This document shows, one piece after another, positions 5,699 to 14,051 of a stretch of 15,502 bases of DNA (position 1 is the stretch's first letter; every line of letters starts with the position of its first letter). This DNA is from Commensalibacter sp963921845. GTDB lineage: Bacteria; Pseudomonadota; Alphaproteobacteria; Acetobacterales; Acetobacteraceae. The position numbers and the translations under genes were made by a program. The notes under the pieces were generated by a model. The model did not search any database and was not told the origin of the DNA. It saw only the letters and a program-made list of their open reading frames with translations. Location of the stretch: assembly GCF_963921845.1 (NCBI RefSeq), contig NZ_CAWUGZ010000014.1, positions 1 through 15,502 on the forward strand. Reading direction: 5' to 3'.

Positions 5699-7465
5699 TT
5701 AAAAAGCCGCTTGGAAACGGGCAGCGATTGCATCGATATTGCGTCCATGTTTAACAATTGAATTAGTTGCTACTGAAGACGCTATGATGTGATCGTAATC
5801 CAACATGACACGTATATGAGGTGAAGGATACCAGTTCACTCCAGTACTCCAAACCGTTTGCTGACCACCATTTGCACCGTCAGTGGCGCATTTATGGCTG
5901 TTTAAATTAACGACACTCCAACGCGCACTTGCTTCCAACGCTCCCCAATGATTTGTTGTTGGGTCAAAATCATAGGTAACACCAGGGGCACGAAAAGCAG
6001 CTGCACGTATATCGTAACTCCTTGGACTGCCAAATAGGGTATAATTTAGTGCCGCATAATATCCTTCGAAATATAGATTTCTCATACCTTGCGAACGTTG
6101 GAACCCAAATTTCATGTATTCCGCTTTAAAATAGGCGCGCTGATACCGTAAAGCAAATTCTGGTCCAGCATGCCATACACTGTTTATGTTATTAAGGGCA
6201 CCTGTCGCTATAAGCGTTTCTTGAGTTAACCTTAATTCTGGAATAGCAGAGAAATTAAATTGTCTCCCTTTATCGGTTTGAGCAACATTGAAAGCACTAG
6301 ACGTTGAGAAACCTAAATGAACATCGGTATTTTTTGTTACGTAAGGTCTTCCAGCAACACGTAGTAGGCCTCCTGTTTGATCATTAATAATGCTTGCGTT
6401 TGTTGTATGCGCACCATAAGAGTGCCCCGTAAAATAAGAGCCTACATACCATCTTTTTCCATAGGTTACTCCACCGATACTAAATCGGGCATCGCCCGCA
6501 GCTATGCCACGCGCAAGTTCTGTGGACGCGGGTCGTTCCATCATAAGTCCTTCGTTCGAACTTTCTGCACCTTCCAAGGTAACGCGGGGTTCAAAATAGC
6601 CAAGGGTTAATATGGTATTGGTAAATCCACCGTACTGGAAATTAGCTTCGTAAAGACCAACAGAACCATCGACGGCGCTTCCGAAATCTGGGGTTACGTT
6701 TACCGAATAATTTTTATATCGAAAGGTAAAGGGAATTCGTGCCCGACGTAAATTGGCTCTAAATGCAGAAAATCGTCCTTTAGTCTCGTCAGCTTTTACG
6801 CCAGAATCAATAAATCCTCCCATATCTTCGTGCAAAGCCGATCCAATAGAAAAGCTATAGACCCCATCGTCGGTTGCAAGAGTAGGCCTACCTCCTGGAA
6901 AACCTATACGAAGTCCTCCAACATACACCGACTCATCGTGTAGCGTCGCAGAAGACAAAATAGGCATGTTAGGAGACCAAAATGAAGCGCCACGATCTGG
7001 AGGAGGAAGACCATTGCTATGCAGCAACTCTAAAACTGTGTGCTGATTCTGCTGCTCCTCGTCATTAGGATTTGAAACATTAATATATTTTGTATTGGGT
7101 ATTGAATGGATATTATGGCTTCCTATGGTTGAAAGGGTCTTTTGCTCAGAGGGTGTTGCTTCATCGGAAGCAATAACTGTAACGGGACGTAATGATTGTT
7201 TGGAAGTTGGTAAGGAAAACTTAGAATGTTTGTTTGTTGTTACAGAAATGGATGTGCCTTTTGGCTTATGAAGCTGAGTTTTTAAGTTTGAAAGCTCTTT
7301 TTTTAAAGACACAATTTGTTGATTCATCGCAACCATTTGCTGATTTAGAGCTTTTAATGTTTCTTCTTGAAAATTATTGGCATAGGCTGGAACTAGAAGA
7401 TATAAAGTAGACTCCAAAAAAGTTGATAAGAAAAATACAAATTTAAGCTTAGTATAATTCGCCAT
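5699..7465 (-). CDS. OprO/OprP-type outer-membrane porin, probably phosphate-selective
   Basis: This 588-residue outer-membrane protein probably lets phosphate or polyphosphate into the periplasm. Residues 1-29 are a signal peptide ending in AYA. Residues 37-65 form a coiled coil with an unbroken heptad pattern (L37, L40, M44, M47, I51, L54, L58, L61, L65). A Ser/Thr/Gln-rich linker runs to about residue 150. The rest is a beta-barrel of alternating aromatic strands with the Porin_O_P-like segment RANLRRARIPFTFRYKN and a C-terminal Phe, as expected for BAM-assembled barrels. AGGG (7473-7476), seven bases before the ATG, supports the start. It is divergent from pstS and shares a regulatory region with it. 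Substrate specificity is inferred from family and context; a general porin cannot be excluded. Confidence 0.87.
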   Translation of the reverse strand: MANYTKLKFVFFLSTFLESTLYLLVPAYANNFQEETLKALNQQMVAMNQQIVSLKKELSNLKTQLHKPKGTSISVTTNKHSKFSLPTSKQSLRPVTVIASDEATPSEQKTLSTIGSHNIHSIPNTKYINVSNPNDEEQQNQHTVLELLHSNGLPPPDRGASFWSPNMPILSSATLHDESVYVGGLRIGFPGGRPTLATDDGVYSFSIGSALHEDMGGFIDSGVKADETKGRFSAFRANLRRARIPFTFRYKNYSVNVTPDFGSAVDGSVGLYEANFQYGGFTNTILTLGYFEPRVTLEGAESSNEGLMMERPASTELARGIAAGDARFSIGGVTYGKRWYVGSYFTGHSYGAHTTNASIINDQTGGLLRVAGRPYVTKNTDVHLGFSTSSAFNVAQTDKGRQFNFSAIPELRLTQETLIATGALNNINSVWHAGPEFALRYQRAYFKAEYMKFGFQRSQGMRNLYFEGYYAALNYTLFGSPRSYDIRAAAFRAPGVTYDFDPTTNHWGALEASARWSVVNLNSHKCATDGANGGQQTVWSTGVNWYPSPHIRVMLDYDHIIASSVATNSIVKHGRNIDAIAARFQAAF

Positions 7466-7548
7466 GAATAAACCCTGCAGAACGAAATGTCTGAGAGTAG
7501 TTGTAGGGCTTTTATAATAATTTATGGTTTCAACGGTATAATAATTAT

Positions 7549-7566
7549 ATTAAAATTTTATGACAT
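7549..7566 (-). promoter_or_regulatory. Candidate Pho box facing the porin gene
   Basis: On the - strand the bases read ATGTCAT-AAAA-TTTTAAT. The first half matches the enterobacterial repeat CTGTCAT at six of seven positions. The second half is weak, at four of seven. TATAAT (7544-7549) and TATTAT (7538-7543) follow at once on the same strand and could serve as the -10. The location fits PhoB activation of the porin. Confidence 0.4.
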
Positions 7567-7587
7567 GTAGTGAGGAAACGTCTCTTA

Positions 7588-7605
7588 TTTTCATAAAAGC
7601 TTCAT
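7588..7605 (+). promoter_or_regulatory. Candidate Pho box facing pstS
   Basis: TTTTCAT-AAAA-GCTTCAT contains two direct TTCAT repeats eleven bases apart. That is the spacing of a PhoB site (7-bp repeat, 4-bp spacer). Matches to CTGTCAT are five and four of seven, with the TCAT core intact in both. It lies 37 bases before the ATG at 7642. TATTGT (7610-7615) or TATTTT (7628-7633) could be the -10. Confidence 0.45.
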
Positions 7606-7641
7606 ACATTATTGTGTGAAAAGTTGATATTTTATGTGGAA

Positions 7642-8715
7642 ATGCACATAGAATCGGTTAGTAGAATGGTTGTTGGTCATATAGGTAAGCAAGTTCTTTT
7701 CGTTATTGCTCTATCATCCGTAATTGCAATTGGCGTTTCTGAAATATCTTGTGCTCAAAAGGTCAAATCTATTACAGGAGTAGGTTCAACATTTGCTGGT
7801 CCGCTTTACCAGAATTGGGCAGAAGGTGCAGAAAAAGAAATTGGTGTACAGGTTAATTACCAACCTTTGGGATCGGGTGCAGGTCGCAACCAAATAATAT
7901 CTAAAACTGTTTCCTTTGGTGCTTTGGATGTACCGACTTCAGTGGAAAAATTAACCAAAAATAACCTTGTACAATTTCCTACGGCGATTGGTGGTATTGC
8001 TGTTGTGGTCAATATTCCTAATATTAAACATCACATGTTGCGTTTAACGGGGCCAATTATTGCTGATATTTATTCAGGGAAAATAAAAAAATGGAATGAC
8101 CCTAAAATTACTGAAATAAATAAAGATGTTGTTTTAGAAGATCTGGATATTGCACCAATATATCGTGCGGATGGTTCAGGTACTACACAAGTATTTACTT
8201 CTTATTTGGTTAAAGAATCCCACAATTGGGCAGAAACTTATGGATCGAATACCTCAATTGCATGGCCTTTAGGTATAGGGGGAAGAGGTAATGGATCTGT
8301 GGCTTCAATGGTAAAAAATATTAAAGGTAGTATTGGCTATGTTGAGTTTGCGTATGCCCTTCAAAATCATCTTTGTATGGTGCAATTGAAAGATAGTGCA
8401 GGTGAATACATAACCTTAACTGAAGATAGTTTGAGGGCTGCGGCCAAGACCGCTGATTGGGTGCATTCCAAAAATTTTAACGTTGATCTTATTAACATTG
8501 TAGGGGAAAATGCATGGCCTATTGTTTCTACAACCTATGTTTTAGTACCCGCTTACAATCAAAATTCCAAAGGTGTCGTTAAATTTTTTCGTTGGGCTTT
8601 TGATAAAGGAGACGGTATCGCTTACACACTTCATTATGTGCCGTTACCGATTTTTGTGAAAGAAAAAATAGAGAAAACATGGGAATATGCTGGTATTACA
8701 CCGAATAATTCTTAA
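7642..8715 (+). CDS. pstS: Phosphate ABC transporter, periplasmic phosphate-binding protein PstS
   Basis: PstS captures inorganic phosphate in the periplasm and delivers it to PstCA. With the ATG at 7642 it has 357 residues. A Sec signal peptide has its hydrophobic core in VLFVIALSSVIAIGV and probable cleavage after SCA (residue 38). Phosphate-site motifs are all present: GVGSTFAGP (Thr50, Phe51), the GSGAG loop, Asp in FGALDVP, and YRADGSGTT (Arg175, Ser179, Gly180, Thr181). The start is uncertain: none has a good Shine-Dalgarno sequence, and TTG 7612, GTG 7636 and ATG 7666 share the frame. ATG 7666 gives an equally good signal peptide. It is the first gene of the pst-pho series; pstC follows after 12 bases. 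Confidence 0.94.
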   Translation: MHIESVSRMVVGHIGKQVLFVIALSSVIAIGVSEISCAQKVKSITGVGSTFAGPLYQNWAEGAEKEIGVQVNYQPLGSGAGRNQIISKTVSFGALDVPTSVEKLTKNNLVQFPTAIGGIAVVVNIPNIKHHMLRLTGPIIADIYSGKIKKWNDPKITEINKDVVLEDLDIAPIYRADGSGTTQVFTSYLVKESHNWAETYGSNTSIAWPLGIGGRGNGSVASMVKNIKGSIGYVEFAYALQNHLCMVQLKDSAGEYITLTEDSLRAAAKTADWVHSKNFNVDLINIVGENAWPIVSTTYVLVPAYNQNSKGVVKFFRWAFDKGDGIAYTLHYVPLPIFVKEKIEKTWEYAGITPNNS

Positions 8716-8727
8716 ATAGTCAAATTA

Positions 8728-9675
8728 ATGGTTTTTAAAAAATTAAAGTGTTTTGTTAAAAGAAATGTTGCCTCTATTGTTTTTTCAGGATGGGTATGGG
8801 GATGTGGTGTTTTCGTTCTTCTTATTTTTCTAGAGTTAATTTTTGAGCTTTTCTTTCAAGGCAGAAGAGCTTTTTTTACGTTTGGAACAGATTTTTTTAT
8901 ACGTTCCGTTTGGAATCCAGTTAATCAGGAATACAGTGCTCGGGCGGCTTTAATTGGAACATTGGTAACTTCAATAATTGGGGTTGCTGTCGCTTTGCCT
9001 TTGTCATTTGGTTGTGCTTACAGTTTAACAGAACTTTTGCCATCAAAAATTTCCCAGTGTCTTACCGTTGCAATACGGTTGCTTGCGGCTGTTCCTTCAA
9101 TCATTTTTGGTATGTGGGGTTTTTTTATTTTAGTTCCTCTGATGTCGGATTATGTTCAACCCTTTTTAAAAACTACATTGGGTACCATGCCCTATATAGG
9201 AGCGTTATTTTCTGGAGGGACCTTTGGTGTAGGCATGTTAACTGCGGGGCTAATTTTGGCAATTATGATTACTCCGTATACTACAGCCGTTATGCAAGAT
9301 GCTTTTGCTAATGTACCAGCTTTGCTTAAAGAAAGTGCTTATAGTTTAGGCGCTACGCAATGGGAGGTGATGAGGCGAGTGGTTTTGCCTCGATTACAAA
9401 AGATCATTATAGGTGGCATTGTTCTAGGGTGGGGAAGGGCACTAGGAGAAACAATGGCAGTTACTTTTGTTATTGGTAATGCCCATCACATTGGGTGGTC
9501 GCTTTTTATGCCCAGCAATACAATAGCTTCTCTTATTGCCTTAGAATTTCCAGAAAGTGCGAGTGAGGGTTTGCGTATGTCGTCTTTAATGGCTTTAGGA
9601 GCTATATTGATGTTAATTTCTTTTATCGTTTTGTTTTGTGCTCAATGGTTATTAAAACGAGCTGTAAAAAATTAA
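8728..9675 (+). CDS. pstC: Phosphate ABC transporter permease PstC
   Basis: One of the two inner-membrane subunits that form the phosphate channel. It has 315 residues, close to the roughly 319 of the E. coli protein. A strongly hydrophobic first segment near residues 18-42 is followed by further membrane spans. The cytoplasmic EAA-type loop that contacts PstB is ESAYSLGATQWEV (residues 202-214, Gly208). RALGETMAVTFVIG (from Arg237) and a long loop before the final span are typical of PstC. There is no convincing Shine-Dalgarno sequence; the 12-base gap after pstS suggests coupling. Confidence 0.94.
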   Translation: MVFKKLKCFVKRNVASIVFSGWVWGCGVFVLLIFLELIFELFFQGRRAFFTFGTDFFIRSVWNPVNQEYSARAALIGTLVTSIIGVAVALPLSFGCAYSLTELLPSKISQCLTVAIRLLAAVPSIIFGMWGFFILVPLMSDYVQPFLKTTLGTMPYIGALFSGGTFGVGMLTAGLILAIMITPYTTAVMQDAFANVPALLKESAYSLGATQWEVMRRVVLPRLQKIIIGGIVLGWGRALGETMAVTFVIGNAHHIGWSLFMPSNTIASLIALEFPESASEGLRMSSLMALGAILMLISFIVLFCAQWLLKRAVKN

Positions 9676-9692
9676 ATAGAGATAAAAAATGC

Positions 9693-10571
9693 ATGGTTGT
9701 TAATACAAATTTGTATATGCAACAAAATCGCCGTGTACTTTGGCGTTTTTTTAAAAACTCTTTTGTTAGAATTTTTTCTTACATAACTACCTTCATTATG
9801 GTGTGGGTTTTATGTTCAATACTTGTGACCTTGATGATTAATGGGTTTCCAGGGATAACTTTTTTTATGTTTACGCATGTGACTGCTTCACAAAGTAAAG
9901 TTGGAGGATTATTAAATCCAATCTTAGGAAGCATTATTCAGGTTGGATTGGCGGCTTGTATTTCTATACCTGTAGGTATTTCTGCTGGCATTTTCTTAGC
10001 TGAATTTAATTATAAAAAAATAAACGCTATAGTACGGTTTTTTTCTGATATTTTGATTTCCGTGCCTTCCATTTTGGTTGGATTACTTGTTTATTTAATT
10101 TTGGTTGTATCGATAGGGTATTCCGCAATTGCAGGAGCTTGCTCTTTAGCTATTCTAGCCATCCCTATTATCGCACGTACATCCGAGGAAGCGCTGGCTA
10201 TAGTACCTTTTTCCATACGTGAGGCGGGCTTCGCATTGGGAGCACCAAAATGGAAAGTTATTCTTTGGATATGTTTACCTGCAGCTCGAGGTGGTGTGAT
10301 GACAGGTATATTGCTGGCAATTTCTCGTATTGCCGGAGAAACTGCTCCTCTATTGTTTACTTCTTTAGGGAATTCTAACTGGAGTTGGAATATATTTAAA
10401 CCTATGTCCAGTTTGCCTTTAATTATCTATCAATATGCGGATTCTGCTGACGATGCGTTGATAAAACTCGCTTGGACGGCAGCTTTGTTGGTCACTATAT
10501 TTGTTTTGTGTCTTAATTTGATTGCTCGTGTTTACATGAAAAGATGTCAAAGAAAAGGCCGTCACATATGA
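9693..10571 (+). CDS. pstA: Phosphate ABC transporter permease PstA
   Basis: The second channel-forming inner-membrane subunit, 292 residues from the chosen start. The EAA loop is REAGFALGAPKWKV (residues 176-189, with Glu177, Ala178 and Gly183), and RIAGETAPLLFTS is a PstA-specific stretch. Several membrane spans are evident, the first around FSYITTFIMVWVLCSILV. I chose ATG 9693 because AGAGAT (9678-9683) lies nine bases before it and it follows the pstC stop by 17 bases. An upstream in-frame ATG at 9636 lies inside pstC and adds a Lys/Cys-rich stretch with no family support. The 3' end overlaps pstB. Confidence 0.93.
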   Translation: MVVNTNLYMQQNRRVLWRFFKNSFVRIFSYITTFIMVWVLCSILVTLMINGFPGITFFMFTHVTASQSKVGGLLNPILGSIIQVGLAACISIPVGISAGIFLAEFNYKKINAIVRFFSDILISVPSILVGLLVYLILVVSIGYSAIAGACSLAILAIPIIARTSEEALAIVPFSIREAGFALGAPKWKVILWICLPAARGGVMTGILLAISRIAGETAPLLFTSLGNSNWSWNIFKPMSSLPLIIYQYADSADDALIKLAWTAALLVTIFVLCLNLIARVYMKRCQRKGRHI

Positions 10572-11332
10572 TAAAAAACGATATAGCGCTTTCAATTAAA
10601 AATTTAGATTTTTACTATGGAGACCATCACGCGTTAAAAGCAATTACTTTTGATATTTTTTCTAAAAAAATCACCGCATTGATTGGGGCCTCAGGGTGTG
10701 GAAAGTCGACACTGCTGAGGACATTTAATAAAATGTATGAGCTCTACTCCAATCAGTTTATTACAGGTGAGATTTTATTTGACAATACTAATATTCTTGA
10801 AAAGAATATTAATTTAAGTATTCTTCGATCTCGAATAGGAATGGTGTTTCAAAAACCAACCCCTTTCAATATGTCGATTTTCGAAAATATTGCTTTTGGC
10901 ATCAAACTCTATCAAAAATTGCCTTTGGCTCTATTAAGGGAAAAGGTTGAAAGCATATTAAAACAAGTGACGTTATGGGATGAAGTAAAGGATAGGCTAT
11001 ATAAATCTGCTTTGCAATTATCAGGTGGACAACAGCAGCGACTTTGTATTGCCCGTGCTTTAGCGGTAGAACCAGAAATTATTTTAATGGATGAACCTAC
11101 GTCTGCCCTAGATCCAGTTTCGACAGCTAAAGTTGAAGAACTATTTGATGTTCTTAAAGAGAAATATACCATTGTTTTCGTCACGCATAATTTGCAACAA
11201 GCGGCACGGTGTGCAGATCACGTGGCTTTTTTTTATGAGGGAGAACTGGTGGAGGTAAACGATGCTGCGACGTTATTTACAAAACCTACGCATTCTAAAA
11301 CTCATGATTACATCACGGGTCGCTTCGGATAA
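10568..11332 (+). CDS. pstB: Phosphate ABC transporter ATP-binding protein PstB
   Basis: The cytoplasmic ATPase that powers phosphate import. From ATG 10568 it has 254 residues, close to 257 in E. coli. Walker A is GASGCGKST (residues 40-48, with Ala where E. coli has Pro). The Q-loop is in MVFQKPTPF, the signature is LSGGQQQR (from residue 151), Walker B is IILMDEP (Asp175, Glu176), and the H-loop is VTHN (His207). The protein ends DYITGRFG, as in the family. ATG 10568 overlaps the pstA stop as ATGA and has AAAAGG nine bases upstream. An in-frame ATG at 10544 would add eight residues but has poorer spacing. Confidence 0.96.
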   Translation: MIKNDIALSIKNLDFYYGDHHALKAITFDIFSKKITALIGASGCGKSTLLRTFNKMYELYSNQFITGEILFDNTNILEKNINLSILRSRIGMVFQKPTPFNMSIFENIAFGIKLYQKLPLALLREKVESILKQVTLWDEVKDRLYKSALQLSGGQQQRLCIARALAVEPEIILMDEPTSALDPVSTAKVEELFDVLKEKYTIVFVTHNLQQAARCADHVAFFYEGELVEVNDAATLFTKPTHSKTHDYITGRFG

Positions 11333-11347
11333 AAAAGTACACTTATT

Positions 11348-12058
11348 ATGGTTGATAAATTACCTGAACATACAGTAAGTCGTTATGAGCAAGAATTAGA
11401 GCAACTCCGTAGTATGATCTTACGTATGTTTGGGATGGTTGAAAATCAATTTGCGGAAATGATGGCAATTTTACGCGATCTTAGATTCGAGGCAGCGTAT
11501 AAAATATCGTTACACGATATCGAGATTGATGCCTATGAACGTAGGATTAACGCATTTTCAATACGAATATTGGCCCTTCGTTCTCCTATGGCGATTGATT
11601 TACGAGAGATTGTTTCAGCGTTTAAAATCGGCGTTGATTTAGAACGTATAGGGGATCTCATCGCTGGTATTTGTCGTCACATGCATCAAATTAAAATAGA
11701 CAATGATCAAATTTCACTGGCAGGATTGTCAACTATGGGGAGGCAGGTGCAGGAAAATCTGCGTCAATTAGTTATTGCATTGACCACTCAAGATAAAAAA
11801 CTGTTGCTCCATCTTTGGAATGCGGACAGTTTAATTGATGAGCTTAATTTATCTGCTTTTAACGAACTTATAGACGCGATGAAAAAAAATACGGATGTTA
11901 TTTTAGTATGTTCGCATTTATTATTAATTGTGAAAAATTTCGAAAGAATAGGAGACCATCTTACCAATATTATCGAAAGTTATTATTATATTTTTACAGG
12001 GGATACTTTGCCGTACCAACGTGGTCGTTCAATTGATAAAACAAAAGGTGCAGTTTAG
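11348..12058 (+). CDS. phoU: Phosphate signalling protein PhoU
   Basis: PhoU is a soluble all-helical protein that connects the Pst transporter to PhoR, so that the Pho response is off when phosphate is plentiful. It has 236 residues, normal for the family, arranged as two similar three-helix halves. Each half carries the metal-binding signature: DLERIGDL (Glu99, Asp103) and NFERIGDH (Glu199, Asp203). It lies 15 bases after pstB and 2 bases before phoB, which fits co-expression with both transporter and regulators. The Shine-Dalgarno sequence is weak (GGATAA, distant). Confidence 0.95.
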   Translation: MVDKLPEHTVSRYEQELEQLRSMILRMFGMVENQFAEMMAILRDLRFEAAYKISLHDIEIDAYERRINAFSIRILALRSPMAIDLREIVSAFKIGVDLERIGDLIAGICRHMHQIKIDNDQISLAGLSTMGRQVQENLRQLVIALTTQDKKLLLHLWNADSLIDELNLSAFNELIDAMKKNTDVILVCSHLLLIVKNFERIGDHLTNIIESYYYIFTGDTLPYQRGRSIDKTKGAV

Positions 12059-12060
12059 AC

Positions 12061-12762
12061 GTGAAAAATAGCGAAGTCCCTGTCCTTATTGTCGAAGACG
12101 ATGCCTCTATTGCATTGTTGTTGCAGTATAATCTTGAAAAAAAGGGGTATAAGGTTGATGTGGTATATTCTTTTGCAGATGCACTGTCTCGGATAAACAG
12201 TAAAGTTTATTCAGCACTTATTTTAGATTGGAATTTACCCGACGGAACAGGTATTGAGCTATGCAAACGAATTAGAAACCATTCTAAAATTAATGCGGTG
12301 GGTATTCTCATGCTTACGGCTCGTGGTGAAGAGTTCGATGAGGTTGCTGCATTTGGCGCGGGTGTAGATGATTATATTACTAAGCCGTTCAGTATTGATA
12401 CGTTGCTTTCAAGGTTAAAAGCAGTGTTGCGACGTTCGTTTTTTGTAAAGCAATCATTTCAAGAGTTATTGCAGTTTGAAAATATAAAATTGAATACGCA
12501 AGAGCATCGAGCCTATAGAGGCCAACGTTTATTGATGCTTGGCCCCACTGAATATAAACTCCTGGAGCTTTTTTTGCAAAATCCTAAAAAGGTTTTTACG
12601 CGAGAGGAGTTGCTTAATAATATATGGGGAAAAAACTTAAACGTAGAAATTCGGACAATTGATGTACATATTGTGAGATTAAGAAGGGAGCTTAATGCAG
12701 AAGGAGAACGTGACGTTATTCGTACAGTACGCTCAGCAGGCTATGCTTTAGATGTCTTATGA
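12061..12762 (+). CDS. phoB: Phosphate regulon response regulator PhoB
   Basis: A transcription factor of the OmpR/PhoB class that, when phosphorylated by PhoR, binds Pho boxes and activates phosphate-starvation genes. The 233 residues hold a receiver domain (about 7-122) with acidic pocket Glu12/Asp13/Asp14, phospho-acceptor Asp56 in LILDWNLPDG, Thr86 and Lys108. A winged-helix DNA-binding domain (about 135-233) contains RTIDVHIVRLRREL and TVRSAGYAL. The start is GTG, two bases after the phoU stop, with AAAAGG twelve bases upstream. The stop overlaps the phoR start by 11 bases, so phoB and phoR are translationally linked. Confidence 0.95.
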   Translation: MKNSEVPVLIVEDDASIALLLQYNLEKKGYKVDVVYSFADALSRINSKVYSALILDWNLPDGTGIELCKRIRNHSKINAVGILMLTARGEEFDEVAAFGAGVDDYITKPFSIDTLLSRLKAVLRRSFFVKQSFQELLQFENIKLNTQEHRAYRGQRLLMLGPTEYKLLELFLQNPKKVFTREELLNNIWGKNLNVEIRTIDVHIVRLRRELNAEGERDVIRTVRSAGYALDVL

Positions 12763-14023
12763 ATTTAGTTTTTGGCGCTGGTCTATTTTAGTTTTCGCCT
12801 CTTTTGTTCTTTTAGTTTTTTGGTATTTTTCACAAAAAAAAACTAAAATTTTATCAAAAGACCATGAAAAAAACGTTATAGATCAAGAGAATTATTATTC
12901 ATCAATTTACAATGAGCTTAAACATAGTATTGATTTAATTTCATCGCCTGTTTTATTGGTATCCTTACCATTAAATAATCTCTCTTTATTAACTAGACAA
13001 CGTATTAAAAATTTTTTCCCTTTAGTTTTTAATACCCTCGCCTATGATATTAATTCTTATGCTAAAAAATATTATGGCGACATTATTCTAGATATATTAA
13101 GGCATCCTTCTTTTTTTAAAACGCTGGAATCTTGTGGTCAAACGAATGATGTCGAACTTGATCTTGCGTTTGAGTTGCCAAAAACATACAATTTTAAATT
13201 AAATTTTAAACCCATTAAGGCTCCTCATGCGTTAACGGATCTCGTCGTTATTACGATTATAGATCAAAGTCAATTCGTTGCATTGAATAAAATGAGAAGT
13301 GATTTTATTAGCAATGCAAGTCATGAATTGCGTACTCCGTTAACGTCACTCAATGGATTTATTCAAACGCTTTTAACGGTAGATATAAAGGATTCAGAAA
13401 CTCAAAAGAAATTTTTAAACATCATGCAGGCACAGGTTTACCGTATGATACGTTTAACAAATGATTTGCTTGATCTTACACGTGTCGAGCGTCTTGATTA
13501 CAAATTGATTACGCAGCAGGTCGACTTAAAAGTTTTATTTCCAAAAGTTATGGATGAACTTAAATTAAGAATAACTGAGGCAAATATTGTACTAAAATAT
13601 GATGAGGATACTTGTCGAAAAGGGGCAATTATTTGCGCCGATGAAGATCAGTTATTTCAAATATTTCATAACGTGTTGGAAAACGCTGTACGTTTTGCAC
13701 CCCTTGGTCAACATAAGCCCGCCACTATTACATGTCGTCTGTTTTATTCACAAGATGATGTGGTTTGGCCGGGTGAGGGTTGGGTCGTATCCATCGCGGA
13801 TTCGGGGCCAGGGATTGAAAAACAACATATTCCACGATTAACAGAACGTTTTTATCGTGCTGATCACAAATATGGTGGAACTGGTCTTGGCCTAGCCATT
13901 GTCAAACATCTTATTACGCGTCATAAGGGAAATTTACATATTGAAAGTGAATTAGGGCAGGGAAGTTGCTTCGCTATGTGGTTTCCTTCCGTAGTAACAT
14001 CAAACGAAACTTTGATTATTTAA
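12752..14023 (+). CDS. phoR: Phosphate regulon sensor histidine kinase PhoR
   Basis: An inner-membrane kinase/phosphatase that controls PhoB according to PstSCAB-PhoU signals. It has 423 residues (E. coli 431). One hydrophobic segment is near residues 10-27, then a PAS-like region (about 45-175) containing ILDILRHPSFFKTLE. The dimerisation domain has the H-box SHELRTPLTSL with phospho-acceptor His191. The ATPase domain has an N-box around Asn307 and Asn311, DSGPG (350-354), RLTERFYRAD and GGTGLGLAIVKH (from Gly375). The ATP lid between RFYRAD and GGTGLGL is only three residues (HKY), shorter than in E. coli PhoR. The overlap with phoB and the SHELRTPLT signature identify it as PhoR rather than an unrelated kinase. 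Confidence 0.93.
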   Translation: MSYEFSFWRWSILVFASFVLLVFWYFSQKKTKILSKDHEKNVIDQENYYSSIYNELKHSIDLISSPVLLVSLPLNNLSLLTRQRIKNFFPLVFNTLAYDINSYAKKYYGDIILDILRHPSFFKTLESCGQTNDVELDLAFELPKTYNFKLNFKPIKAPHALTDLVVITIIDQSQFVALNKMRSDFISNASHELRTPLTSLNGFIQTLLTVDIKDSETQKKFLNIMQAQVYRMIRLTNDLLDLTRVERLDYKLITQQVDLKVLFPKVMDELKLRITEANIVLKYDEDTCRKGAIICADEDQLFQIFHNVLENAVRFAPLGQHKPATITCRLFYSQDDVVWPGEGWVVSIADSGPGIEKQHIPRLTERFYRADHKYGGTGLGLAIVKHLITRHKGNLHIESELGQGSCFAMWFPSVVTSNETLII

Positions 14024-14051
14024 ACTGAGCGGTATTAAAAAACGAATTTAA

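Noticed and set aside
6377..6610. 77-codon + strand frame opposite the porin gene
   Set aside because: Antisense shadow of a conserved beta-barrel sequence, with no start signal and no recognisable product.
9012..9311. 99-codon frame inside pstC, rich in Cys, Phe and Tyr
   Set aside because: It lies wholly within a well-supported permease gene in another frame; its composition is a by-product of that gene.
9636..9692. Longer pstA starting inside pstC
   Set aside because: The extra residues lack family support, and AGAGAT precedes the ATG at 9693 at good spacing.
12759..12790. ATGA overlap at the phoB stop as an alternative phoR start
   Set aside because: That ATG is in a different frame that soon stops; the phoR frame begins at the ATG at 12752.
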